Counted from the first letter of the stretch, positions 48,784 to 57,459 are shown. The stretch: DNA of 64,000 bases from Clostridiales bacterium (GCA_022787165.1 JALFVL010000018.1:1-64000), one strand, 5' to 3'. The notes: a model not told the origin generated them from the letters alone. A program made the numbers and translations.

Positions 48784-50244
48784 ATGGAGAACCGGCAGCT
48801 GCACGATGCCGCATGGCCGTGCGCAGGGTTTGAAACGGGTGCGTTTGCGCAGGGGGCGGGCCGCGTCGCGCCGCGCTGCGCGCGCATCCCCGCGCCGCAG
48901 GGACGGCTGCGCCTGGAGGTGACGGTCGCTGCCTCGCAGGATACCGAGGAGGCGCTGCTCTTTTCCAATCACCGCCGCCTGCTCTGGCGGGGCGCGCTGC
49001 GCGCAGGAGAGCGCCGCCGCGTGTCCGCGCTGATCATGACGCATCCCTTTCTCCCGGAGGACGGGACAACGCCCGTGCCCTGCGGGGCTGTCGAGCTGGC
49101 CCTGTGCGCGCCGGGCGCGGTCATCGACGATGTCTGCGCCGGGCCCGTCTGCGCGCCTGCCGTGCTGCTGATGGGCGATTCCACGGTGACGGATCAGGGC
49201 GCGTTGGCCCCTTATGCGCCGGGCGCGACCTACTGCGGCTGGGGGCAGATGCTGACGCCCTTCCTGAATGAGGCGGCGTGCGTGGGCAACTTCGCGCGCT
49301 CGGGCATGACGGCGGCGTCCCTGCGCGAATCGGGGCTTTATGACCTGCTCTGTGGTCAGATTCGCGCAGGCGATCTGGTGCTCATGCAGTTCGGTCACAA
49401 CGATCAGAAGCGCCCGCAGCTTCAGGCGGACGGCGGCTACGCGGACGCGCTGAGAACGTACATCGACGAGCTGCGCGCAAGGGGCGCGCGGCCGGTGATG
49501 GTCACGCCGCTGGCGCGCAACAGCTGGTGGAACGCGCGCGAATACAACGACCTGCTCGCGGCGTTTGCGGCGTCCGCCGCGCGCGTCGCGCAGGAAAAGG
49601 GCGTTCCCGTGATCGACCTGCACGGCTTTATGCGGGAGGTGATTGTCAACAGGGGCCGGGAGGCGGTCAAGCCCCTGTTCCATGTGGGCGATTACACGCA
49701 TACCAACGACTTTGGCGCCTGCCTCGCGGCAGGGCATGTGGCCGGGGAGCTGGGACGGCTGGGGCTGTTGCCCGTCCGCGCGCTGCCGCCATGGATGCCG
49801 CATGGGCCGTATGACGTGCCGGCCTGCGATCAGGGTGACGAATCCCTGCCGCCCACGGGGTTGGAGGCGCTCTATCGCCGCTATGAGACGGAAAACGGCG
49901 GCGCGGCGCTTGACCGCTCCGGCGCGCTGGAGCTGATCTGCCGGACCTGCGGCCTGTTTGCGGTCAACGAGCCTGTCCCTCTGCCCGCCGATGTGCAGAT
50001 GGACGACGCCTGCGCCGGCGATGTGCGCTGCGCGCTGCAAAGCAGGCTGATTCTGCCGGGCATGCTGGAGGGCGGCTGTCTGCGTCCGCGCGAGCCGGTG
50101 CGCAGGCAGGACTTTCTGACCATGCTCTCGCGCGGCTACGCCATGCGCTGCGCGCCGGTCGATTTTGCGCGGCAGGCGGACAGCGAGGAAACCATCATCA
50201 CGCGCCGGGAGGCGGCAGTGCTCTGCCGCCAGGCGAAGATCTAG
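48784..50244 (+). CDS. SGNH-hydrolase, rhamnogalacturonan acetylesterase-like (CE12)
   Basis: 486 aa. A 120-residue N-terminal beta domain is followed by an SGNH core: LLMGDSTVTDQG with nucleophile Ser133, the GNFARSGM Gly block, MQFGHNDQK (Asn), and YTHTNDFGA with the Asp-x-x-His-like pair. This matches CE12 enzymes that deacetylate rhamnogalacturonan. The last about 90 residues (EPVRRQDFLTMLSRGYAM; ITRREAAVLCRQA) resemble one or two S-layer-homology motifs although there is no signal peptide. ATG 48784 follows AGGAGG by 9 bp. First gene of the plus-strand catabolic operon. Confidence 0.85.
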   Translation: MENRQLHDAAWPCAGFETGAFAQGAGRVAPRCARIPAPQGRLRLEVTVAASQDTEEALLFSNHRRLLWRGALRAGERRRVSALIMTHPFLPEDGTTPVPCGAVELALCAPGAVIDDVCAGPVCAPAVLLMGDSTVTDQGALAPYAPGATYCGWGQMLTPFLNEAACVGNFARSGMTAASLRESGLYDLLCGQIRAGDLVLMQFGHNDQKRPQLQADGGYADALRTYIDELRARGARPVMVTPLARNSWWNAREYNDLLAAFAASAARVAQEKGVPVIDLHGFMREVIVNRGREAVKPLFHVGDYTHTNDFGACLAAGHVAGELGRLGLLPVRALPPWMPHGPYDVPACDQGDESLPPTGLEALYRRYETENGGAALDRSGALELICRTCGLFAVNEPVPLPADVQMDDACAGDVRCALQSRLILPGMLEGGCLRPREPVRRQDFLTMLSRGYAMRCAPVDFARQADSEETIITRREAAVLCRQAKI

Positions 50245-50259
50245 ACACAGGAGGAACGT

Positions 50260-51744
50260 ATGGAAAGGATCATCATCAACGCGTTGCGCTCCCGGGGGAC
50301 GATCAACCGGAACATCTACGGGCATTTTGCCGAGCATCTGGGCCGCTGCATCTACGGCGGGCTGTATGTGGGCGAGGATTCGGAAATCCCGAATGTCAAC
50401 GGCATGCGCGCGGACGTCGTGCAGGCGCTCAAAAGGCTTCGCATCCCCGTGCTCCGCTGGCCGGGCGGCTGCTTTGCAGATACGTATCACTGGCGCGACG
50501 GCATCGGCCCGCGGGAAGGACGCGCCTCCATCGTCAACACCAACTGGGGCGGCGTCACGGAGGACAACAGCTTTGGCACGCACGAGTTCATGGAGCTTTG
50601 CCGCCAGCTGGGCTGCGAGGCGTATATCTCCGGCAATGTGGGCTCCGGCACGGTGCAGGAGCTGAGCGACTGGATTGAATACTGCAACATGGGCGGCATA
50701 TCGCCTATGGCCGCGCTGCGCAGGCTTCATGGGCAGGATACGCCCTGGCATGTGCGATACTGGGGCATTGGCAACGAGGCGTGGGGCTGCGGCGGCAATA
50801 TGGACGCGGCGTATTACGCCAACATCTGCCGCCAGTACGCCACCTACATGCGCGATTACGACGGGGAACACCGGATCGTGAAGATCGCCTGCGGCGCGAA
50901 CAGCGACGATTACCACTGGACGAAGACCGTTGCCGAGCGCGCGGGTCATGCCGTCGATGCCATCAGCCTGCACTATTACACGGTTCCCACCGGGGAATGG
51001 AGCCACAAGGGCGCGGCGACGCAGTTTGACAGCGCCGAGTATTTTGAGACGCTTTCAAGGACGCTGAAAATGGAGGAGCTGGTGGAAAACCACAGCCGCG
51101 TGCTGCGCGCGGTGGGCAAGGGCAGAACGCTCGGCCTCGTCGTGGACGAGTGGGGCACCTGGTATGACGTCGAGGAGGGAACCCACCCTGGCTTCCTCTA
51201 CCAGCAGAACGCCATGCGCGACGCCCTCGTGGCGGCCATCAACCTCAACATCTTCAACAACCACTGCGACAGCGTGATCATGGCGAATATCGCGCAGACG
51301 GTCAACGTGCTTCAGGCGATGGTGCTCACGGAGGGCGACCGCATGCTGCTCACGCCGACCTATCACGTCTTTGAGATGTACAAGGGCCATCAGGGAGCGC
51401 AGCAGCTGGAATGCTACGCGCAGACGGGGCTCATCGGCGGGCAGCAGGTGCCGCAGCTGCACGCCAGCGCCAGCCGCGACGCGCAGGGAAGCCTGCTGCT
51501 GACCGTCGCCAACCTGAGCGAGCGCGACAGCTGCCCGGTCACCTGCATGATCGAGGGGGCGGAGGTTCGCGCGGTCAGGGCGCGCGTGCTCAGCGGGGAT
51601 GCCCATGCGCACAACACGTTTGACGCCCCGCGCGCCGTGGAGCCGCGGGCGCTTGACGCGCAGCTTGCGGGCGGCGTGCTGACGGCCGTGCTGCCGCCGT
51701 GCAGCGTATGCGCCTTCACGCTTTCGGATCATGCAGGCGCGTAA
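50260..51744 (+). CDS. Alpha-L-arabinofuranosidase (GH51)
   Basis: 494 aa, cytoplasmic. Removes alpha-L-arabinofuranosyl groups, here probably from arabinan or arabinogalactan side-chain fragments of RG-I. NRNIYGHFAEHLGRCIYGGL at the N-terminus, LRWPGGCFADTYHWRDGIGP, acid/base Glu173 in WGIGNEAWGCGG, nucleophile Glu297 in LVVDEWGTWYDVE, then a C-terminal beta domain. 16 bp after the CE12 gene; the stop overlaps the next small gene by 14 bp. Confidence 0.93.
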   Translation: MERIIINALRSRGTINRNIYGHFAEHLGRCIYGGLYVGEDSEIPNVNGMRADVVQALKRLRIPVLRWPGGCFADTYHWRDGIGPREGRASIVNTNWGGVTEDNSFGTHEFMELCRQLGCEAYISGNVGSGTVQELSDWIEYCNMGGISPMAALRRLHGQDTPWHVRYWGIGNEAWGCGGNMDAAYYANICRQYATYMRDYDGEHRIVKIACGANSDDYHWTKTVAERAGHAVDAISLHYYTVPTGEWSHKGAATQFDSAEYFETLSRTLKMEELVENHSRVLRAVGKGRTLGLVVDEWGTWYDVEEGTHPGFLYQQNAMRDALVAAINLNIFNNHCDSVIMANIAQTVNVLQAMVLTEGDRMLLTPTYHVFEMYKGHQGAQQLECYAQTGLIGGQQVPQLHASASRDAQGSLLLTVANLSERDSCPVTCMIEGAEVRAVRARVLSGDAHAHNTFDAPRAVEPRALDAQLAGGVLTAVLPPCSVCAFTLSDHAGA

Positions 51745-51994
51745 GACGGCATGCAGGCAGTGCCTGCTGCGGGATATGCTGGATCGGGCGGAATACGAGC
51801 GGACGCTCGAGCGCGCGCGCCGGCTGCTTCATGACAGGGTGCGCACGCCGGAGGCTCAGTATGAGGCGCGGCTCGCGCTGTGCGCCGCGTGCGACCAGCT
51901 GGAAAACGGCACCTGCATGCGCTGCGGCTGTATGGTGGAAATGCGCGCCATGCGCAGGGACATGCACTGTCCGCCGCCCAGAAGCCGCTGGTAA
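51731..51994 (+). CDS. DUF6171-like small zinc-ribbon protein
   Basis: 87 aa. Cysteine pairs in CRQCLLRDM, CAACDQLENGTCMRCGCMVE and the terminal MHCPPPRSRW fit a small conserved clostridial family (I assign DUF6171 from the NGTCxxCGCxVExRA pattern). Probably one or two zinc sites. Function unknown. It overlaps GH51 and lies before GH28 in the operon; relatives are commonly found outside sugar loci, so its presence here may be chance. Confidence 0.65.
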   Translation: MQARKTACRQCLLRDMLDRAEYERTLERARRLLHDRVRTPEAQYEARLALCAACDQLENGTCMRCGCMVEMRAMRRDMHCPPPRSRW

Positions 51995-52016
51995 GCCCGG
52001 CGAGGAGGAACAAGCG

Positions 52017-53522
52017 ATGAACGAGCTCTTTGTGCTCTCTACGGACAGCGCCTTTACGCTGTATTGGGACAAGCCAGAGGCCGCGAAGCGCGGCCAGACC
52101 TATGACGTCTGGGTGAACGGCGGAAAGGCGGCGACGGTTTCCCGCACGCACGTCACGCTCGAGGGCTTTGCCCCGCTGACGGAGGCGGAATTCACCGTGA
52201 CCTGCGCGCTGGAGGGCGGAATGCTTCGCCTGCAGGCGCGGGGCAAAACGCGCGCGGCGCGGCGGAGGATCGACGTGACGAAGGCGCCGTATCTGGCCGT
52301 GGGCGACGGCGCGGCGCTCAACACGGCGGCGCTGCAAAGGGCGTTTGACGACTGCACGGCGGAGGATTGCCTCTATTTCCCTGCCGGGGTGTATCTGACC
52401 GGCGCGCTGCGCGGTCACAGCGACATGGAGATTGTTCTTGACGAGGGCGCCGTGCTCCAGGGAACCGCCGAAATCGGGGACTACCTGCCCAGAATCAGGA
52501 GCCGGTTTGAGGGCATCGAGCAGATGTGCTATTCAAGCCTGCTGAACTTCGGCACGCTCGATCACGCCAGCGGCCCGAACTGCCGCAACATCCTCATCCA
52601 CGGCAGGGGCAAAATCGCCAGCGGCGGGCAGACGCTCGCCTGGCGCATCATCGAGGACGAGCGCGAGCGGCTCAAGGCCTATCTCCAGGAAAACGCCGCG
52701 CTGGTGGCGACGTGCGAAAACGACCACACCATTCCCGGACGCGTGCGCCCGAGGCTCATCAACCTGAGCAACTGCGAGAATGTGCGCATCAGCGGCCTCA
52801 CGCTGGAAAACGGCGCGAGCTGGAATGTACACATGGTATACAGCCGGGGCGTCGTGACCGACCACTGCGTGTTCCGCTCGCAGGGCGTGTGGAATGGCGA
52901 CGGCTGGGACCCGGATTCCAGCGAGGACTGCGCGCTGTTCGCCTCCCAATTCTACACGGAGGATGACGCGGTTGCCATCAAGTCCGGCAAGAACCCGGAG
53001 GGCAACGCGATTGCCCGCCCTACGCGCGGCATCCGCGTGTTCGACTGCTACAGCGCGTATGGGCACGGCGTGGTCATCGGCAGCGAGATGAGCGGCGGCG
53101 TCGAGGATGTGCGAATCTGGGATTGTGACCTGCGCGTGTCCATGAGCGGCTTTGAGATCAAGGCGACGAAGAAGCGCGGCGGCCATGTGCGAAATGTCTC
53201 CGTGCGGGACTGCGTGCTCCCGCGCGTGATGATGCACGCCGTGACCTACAACGACGACGGCGAGGGCGCGCCCATGCCGCCGATGCTTTCCGACTGTCTG
53301 TTTGAGCGCCTGACGCTCACGGGCATGTATCAGGCCACGCAGGGCGGGGGCGAGCTGCTGCCCTGCGCGCCGGTTGAGCTGACCGGCTTTGACGTGCCGG
53401 GCTACGAGGTCAGGAACATCGTGTTCAGGGATGTGACGATCGCGGACGGCTGTCCGGGCATCGTCGTGCGGCGGGCGAAAAACATCACGCTTGAGCGCAT
53501 CGAATCCATTGAGGAGGTGTAG
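52017..53522 (+). CDS. GH28 glycoside hydrolase (polygalacturonase / RG hydrolase family)
   Basis: 501 aa, no signal peptide. An N-terminal fibronectin-like domain (residues 1-85) precedes a right-handed beta-helix. GH28 catalytic aspartates are visible: Asp298/Asp300 region in GWDPDSSEDC, Asp316-Asp317 in TEDDAVAIKSG, His350 in YGHGVVIGSE, and FEIKATKKRGG in place of the RIK motif. It may act as an exo-galacturonidase or rhamnogalacturonan hydrolase on imported fragments. ATG 52017 follows GAGGAGG; the frame open to 51699 overlaps GH51 and the DUF6171 gene. Confidence 0.9.
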   Translation: MNELFVLSTDSAFTLYWDKPEAAKRGQTYDVWVNGGKAATVSRTHVTLEGFAPLTEAEFTVTCALEGGMLRLQARGKTRAARRRIDVTKAPYLAVGDGAALNTAALQRAFDDCTAEDCLYFPAGVYLTGALRGHSDMEIVLDEGAVLQGTAEIGDYLPRIRSRFEGIEQMCYSSLLNFGTLDHASGPNCRNILIHGRGKIASGGQTLAWRIIEDERERLKAYLQENAALVATCENDHTIPGRVRPRLINLSNCENVRISGLTLENGASWNVHMVYSRGVVTDHCVFRSQGVWNGDGWDPDSSEDCALFASQFYTEDDAVAIKSGKNPEGNAIARPTRGIRVFDCYSAYGHGVVIGSEMSGGVEDVRIWDCDLRVSMSGFEIKATKKRGGHVRNVSVRDCVLPRVMMHAVTYNDDGEGAPMPPMLSDCLFERLTLTGMYQATQGGGELLPCAPVELTGFDVPGYEVRNIVFRDVTIADGCPGIVVRRAKNITLERIESIEEV

Positions 53523-53526
53523 GCAA

Positions 53527-54834
53527 ATGGCACAGGGCAAGCGCTGCCTCGCCGTGGACATCGGCGCATCCAGCGGGCGGCACATCGTCGGCTGGATGGA
53601 GGAGGGAGAGCTTCAAACGCGGGAGGTCTATCGCTTCCCCAACGGCGTCATGGAGCGGGATGGGCATCTGACCTGGGATATGGAAAGCCTCTTTGCGCAT
53701 GTGGTCAGGGGCATGGAGCGGGCGCTTGCGGCGTACCCGGACATCGCGACGATGTCCATCGACACATGGGGCGTTGATTACGTGCTGCTTCGGGATGGGG
53801 AAGAGGTTTCCCCCTGCCATGCCTACCGGGATCACAGGACGGAGGCCGTGATTCCTCAAACCCATGCGCTCGTCCCCTTTGAGACGCTGTATGCGCACAC
53901 CGGCTGCCAGTTTCAGCCGTTCAACACGATCTATCAGCTGATGGACGATCTGAAACGCGGACGGCTTGAAGGCGTGACCGGCATGCTGATGATACCGGAA
54001 TACCTGATGTACCGGCTCACCGGCGTCATGGCGCGGGAATACACCAACGCCACCACGACGGGCCTGGTCGACGCGAAGACGGGCGAATTTGACCTGGCGC
54101 TGACGGACAGGCTCGGCCTGCCGCGCGCGCTCTTCCCCGCGCTGTCCGGGCCGGGCACGGCGCTCGGAGCGCTGAAGGAGGACATCGCGCAGCGCATCGG
54201 CGGCAGCCTCACCGTTGTGCTCTGCGCGACGCACGACACCGGCTCGGCGGTGGAGGGCATCCCGATGGAGGGCAACCAGCCGTACATCTCCTCGGGCACA
54301 TGGTCGCTGCTGGGCGTCAAGACGGAGCGCCCGCTCACGGACAGCGGCAGCATGGCCGCCAACTACTCCAACGAGGGCGGCGTGGGCTACAACCGCTACC
54401 AGAAGAACATCATGGGCATGTGGCTGGTCAACGAGCTGCGCCGCGACCTCTGCCCGGACGCGCCGTTTGGCGAGATCGTGGCGTCGGCGCAGGCGAGCGA
54501 CTGCGCGCTGCTCGTCGACGCGAACGCGCCGGCATTCCTCGCTCCAAAGAGCATGAAGGCGGCGTTTGACGCGGCGACGGGCAACCGGCTGCGCACGCCG
54601 GGCGACTACTTCTGCTGCGCATACCGCAGCCTTGCGGCAAGCTACCGGGACGCGCTTGATGAGCTGGAGCGCAACACGGGCAAGACCTATGACAGGCTGT
54701 ACATCGTCGGCGGCGGGGCGAAGAACGAATTCCTCAACCAGCTGACGCAGGAGGCAACCGGCAAGCAGGTCGTCGCCCTGCCGATTGAGGCGACGGCGCT
54801 TGGAAATCTGAAAATCCAAATGGAGGTTACGTGA
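53527..54834 (+). CDS. rhaB: Rhamnulokinase
   Basis: 435 aa, FGGY kinase: L-rhamnulose plus ATP to L-rhamnulose 1-phosphate. AVDIGASSGRHIVGWMEEG (N-terminal phosphate loop), SIDTWGVDYVLLRDGE, CHAYRDHRT, ATHDTGSAVEGIP and ISSGTWSLLGVKTERP are typical RhaB segments, and YIVGGGAKNEFLNQLT closes the C-terminal domain. Somewhat shorter than E. coli RhaB. Starts 5 bp after the GH28 stop, with GAGGAGG inside that gene. Confidence 0.95.
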   Translation: MAQGKRCLAVDIGASSGRHIVGWMEEGELQTREVYRFPNGVMERDGHLTWDMESLFAHVVRGMERALAAYPDIATMSIDTWGVDYVLLRDGEEVSPCHAYRDHRTEAVIPQTHALVPFETLYAHTGCQFQPFNTIYQLMDDLKRGRLEGVTGMLMIPEYLMYRLTGVMAREYTNATTTGLVDAKTGEFDLALTDRLGLPRALFPALSGPGTALGALKEDIAQRIGGSLTVVLCATHDTGSAVEGIPMEGNQPYISSGTWSLLGVKTERPLTDSGSMAANYSNEGGVGYNRYQKNIMGMWLVNELRRDLCPDAPFGEIVASAQASDCALLVDANAPAFLAPKSMKAAFDAATGNRLRTPGDYFCCAYRSLAASYRDALDELERNTGKTYDRLYIVGGGAKNEFLNQLTQEATGKQVVALPIEATALGNLKIQMEVT

Positions 54835-54835
54835 T

Positions 54836-56092
54836 ATGGGCTACATGGAAGCAAAAGAGCGGTATGCCGCGCTTAGCGTCGATACCGACGCGGCGCTTCA
54901 CAAGCTGGCGGCGGTGCCGGTGTCCATCCACTGCTGGCAGGGCGACGACGTGCGCGGCTTTGACACCGATCCCAGCAAGCCGCTGACCGGCGGCATCCAG
55001 ACCACGGGCAACTACCCGGGCCGCGCGCGCACGCCGGAGGAGCTGATGGCGGACTTTGACGAAATGCTGCGCCTGTGCCCCGGCACGAAGAAGCTCAACC
55101 TGCACGCCAGCTATGCCATCTTTGAGGAGGGCGAGTGGGCCGACCGCGACAGGCTCGAGCCGAAGCACTTCAAAAAATGGGTCGAGTTCTGCAAGGCGCG
55201 GGGCCTGGGCGCGGACTTCAACCCGACGTTCTTCTCCCATCCCAAGTGCGATCCGCTGACGCTGTCCTCCCCGAACGAGGAGACCCGCCGCTTCTGGATC
55301 GAGCACGGCAAGGCGTGCATCCGCATCAGCAGCTACCTGGCGGAGGAGCTGGGCCAGCCCTGCGTCATGAACATCTGGACGGGCGACGGCTTCAAGGATA
55401 TCCCCGCCGACCGCATGGGCCCGCGCGTGCGCTATCGCGAGGCGATTGACGAGATTCTCTCCGAGCCGTATGATTTTGCGAAGGTCAAGCCCTGTATCGA
55501 GAGCAAGGTCTTCGGCATCGGCGTGGAGGCATACACCGTCGGCAGCGCGGAGTTTGCGCTCAGCTACGCCGCCGCGAACATGGACAAGTGCATTCCGCTG
55601 ATGGACAACGGGCACTATCACCCGACCGAGGTCGTCAGCGACAAGATTCCCGCGCTGCTGACGTTCTTCCCGGAGATCGCGCTGCACATCACGCGCCCCA
55701 TCCGCTGGGACAGTGACCACGTCGTGCTCTTTGACGACGAGACGCGCGAAATCTGCAAGGAGATCGTCCGCTGCGGCGGGCTGGATGGGCGGGTGAACAT
55801 CGCGCTTGACTACTTCGACGCGAGCATCAACCGCGTCGCCGCGTGGACGGTCGGCGTGCGCAACCTCCAGAAGGCGCTGCTCTACGCGCTGCTCACGCCG
55901 AACGACGCCCTGAAGCGGCTTCAGGATGAGGGCGACTTCACCGCGCTGCTCGTTAAGCAGGAGGAAATGAAGACCCTGCCGTTCGGCGAGGTGTGGGACG
56001 CATATTGCGAGAGGGCGGGCGTCCCGAAGGATGGCGAGTGGTTTGATGAAGTCAAGCGCTATGAGCAGGACGTTTTGAGTAAGAGAAATTGA
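54836..56092 (+). CDS. rhaA: L-rhamnose isomerase
   Basis: 418 aa, cytoplasmic metal-dependent TIM barrel: L-rhamnose to L-rhamnulose. PVSIHCWQGDDVRGFD near residue 28, KKLNLHASYAIFEEGEWADRD, FNPTFFSHPKCDPLTLSSP, VMNIWTGDGFKDIPADR, and HITRPIRWDSDHVVLFDD carry the conserved metal and substrate residues. Starts one base after the rhaB stop (gap TGA-T-ATG). Length matches the family. Confidence 0.96.
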   Translation: MGYMEAKERYAALSVDTDAALHKLAAVPVSIHCWQGDDVRGFDTDPSKPLTGGIQTTGNYPGRARTPEELMADFDEMLRLCPGTKKLNLHASYAIFEEGEWADRDRLEPKHFKKWVEFCKARGLGADFNPTFFSHPKCDPLTLSSPNEETRRFWIEHGKACIRISSYLAEELGQPCVMNIWTGDGFKDIPADRMGPRVRYREAIDEILSEPYDFAKVKPCIESKVFGIGVEAYTVGSAEFALSYAAANMDKCIPLMDNGHYHPTEVVSDKIPALLTFFPEIALHITRPIRWDSDHVVLFDDETREICKEIVRCGGLDGRVNIALDYFDASINRVAAWTVGVRNLQKALLYALLTPNDALKRLQDEGDFTALLVKQEEMKTLPFGEVWDAYCERAGVPKDGEWFDEVKRYEQDVLSKRN

Positions 56093-56113
56093 TACTGAAA
56101 TCTTCAATAGAAT

Positions 56114-56210
56114 GCGCGAAGCGAAGAAGGGGTCTGGGGACTGGTCCCCGGGCTAGGGGTTTGGGGGGTGAAATCCCCCAACATCCCCCCGTCGCGAGGC
56201 AAACCCAAAA
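56114..56210 (+). repeat. Interspersed intergenic repeat family 1, copy D, inside the rha operon
   Basis: GCGCGAAGCGAAGAAGGGG, a hairpin GGGGACTGGTCCCC, then TTGGGGGGT-GAA-ATCCCCCAA, then GTCGCGAGGCAAACCC, matching copy C. It fills the 133-bp gap between rhaA and rhaD, so it is transcribed within the operon. Confidence 0.75.
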
Positions 56211-56225
56211 AACGGAGGCATTCAT

Positions 56226-57047
56226 ATGGGCATGCTCGATTTGACCGTGATGAAGAACTACATCCGCATGGCGGACGACGGCTGGCAGCAGGGCTGGCAT
56301 GAGCGCAACGGCGGCAACCTCACCTATCGCCTGACGAAGGACGAGGTCGCGCAGATGCGCCCCTTCTTTGATGACAATCCGCGCGAGTGGGTGAACATGG
56401 GCGTCGCCGGCAAGAACCTCGCGGGCGAGTACTTCATCTCCACCGGCTCTGGCAAGTACATGCGCAACGTCATCCTCGACCCGGAGGACTGCCTGTGCGT
56501 CGTGGAGATCAACGAGGCGGGCGACAGCTACCGCATCGTCTGGGGCCTCAAAAACGGCGGACGCCCCACCAGCGAGTTCCCCAGCCACTTCATGAACCAC
56601 TCCGTGCGCGTCGATGCGACGGACGGCGCCTGCCGCGTGATCTATCACGCGCACCCGGCGAACGTCATCGCGCTGACGTACGTTCTTCCGCTGACCGATC
56701 GTGACTTCTCCCGTGCGCTGTGGAAGAGCGCGACGGAGTGCCCGGTCGTGTTCCCGGGCGGCGTGGGCGTGGTGCCATGGATGGTGCCCGGCGGCGCGGA
56801 TATCGCGCTGGCGACCTGCGAGAAGATGAAGGACTACGAGGCCGCCGTCTGGGCGCATCACGGCCTGTTCGTCTCCGGCCCGGACTTTGACACGACCTTC
56901 GGCCTCATGCACACGATTGAAAAGTCTGCGCAGATCTGGGTGCTCGCGCATTCCTGCGGGCAGGAGCGCCAGACCATCACTGACGACGACCTGCGCGCCA
57001 TCGCAAAGGAGTTCGGCGTGACGCTGCGCGAGGAATTTCTTAACTGA
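56226..57047 (+). CDS. rhaD: Rhamnulose-1-phosphate aldolase
   Basis: 273 aa, class II Zn aldolase: L-rhamnulose 1-phosphate to DHAP plus L-lactaldehyde. NGGNLTYRLTKDEV near residue 28, ISTGSGKYMRNV, RPTSEFPSHFMNH (Glu), VIYHAHPANVIALT (two zinc His) and AAVWAHHGLFVSGPD (third zinc His). Length fits E. coli RhaD. ATG 56226 follows ACGGAGG. Fate of lactaldehyde is not encoded nearby. Confidence 0.95.
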   Translation: MGMLDLTVMKNYIRMADDGWQQGWHERNGGNLTYRLTKDEVAQMRPFFDDNPREWVNMGVAGKNLAGEYFISTGSGKYMRNVILDPEDCLCVVEINEAGDSYRIVWGLKNGGRPTSEFPSHFMNHSVRVDATDGACRVIYHAHPANVIALTYVLPLTDRDFSRALWKSATECPVVFPGGVGVVPWMVPGGADIALATCEKMKDYEAAVWAHHGLFVSGPDFDTTFGLMHTIEKSAQIWVLAHSCGQERQTITDDDLRAIAKEFGVTLREEFLN

Positions 57048-57062
57048 CAGGAGGAAAAACGG

Positions 57063-57380
57063 ATGGAACGCATGGCCTGGAAGGGACGCATCAAGCCCGG
57101 CTGCAAGGCGGAGTATATCCGCCGCCATGACGCAATCTGGCCGGAGATGAAGCAGCTGCTCAAGGACGCGGGCATCTGCAACTATACGATCTTTGCCAAC
57201 GGCGAGGAGCTGTTCGGCTACTACGAGTGCGAAAAGGGGATTGCCTTTGCGGAGCGGACGCAGGCGCAAAGCCCCATCGTCGACCGCTGGAATGCCTACA
57301 TGGAGGATATTCTGGAGCTGGAGATGGACCCGGTGACCGGCGCGCAGCCCAAGCTCGAGCCGGTGTTCCGGCTGGACTGA
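57063..57380 (+). CDS. rhaM: L-rhamnose mutarotase
   Basis: 105 aa, cytoplasmic. Interconverts L-rhamnose anomers for RhaA. GRIKPGCKAEYIRRHDAIWPEM contains the catalytic His, ICNYTIFANGEELFGYYEC the conserved Tyr/Phe, and the C-terminal LEPVFRLD is typical. Last gene of the operon; GACAGGAGG site; a terminator follows. Confidence 0.95.
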   Translation: MERMAWKGRIKPGCKAEYIRRHDAIWPEMKQLLKDAGICNYTIFANGEELFGYYECEKGIAFAERTQAQSPIVDRWNAYMEDILELEMDPVTGAQPKLEPVFRLD

Positions 57381-57404
57381 TCGCCGCAAAACAAACTCAT
57401 GAAG

Positions 57405-57447
57405 AAAACCGCTTCCGTGGGGCAGGGCCTTGCGGAAACGGTTTTTT
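57405..57447 (+). terminator. Rho-independent terminator of rha operon
   Basis: AAACCG-C-TTCCG pairs with CGGAA-A-CGGTTT around a 17-nt loop, ending in six T. Confidence 0.8.
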
Positions 57448-57459
57448 CCTTATGGGCTT

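Noticed and set aside
57405-57447. Riboswitch before the Cys-rich gene region
   Set aside because: The fold is a plain stem-loop with T run right after rhaM and fits a terminator.
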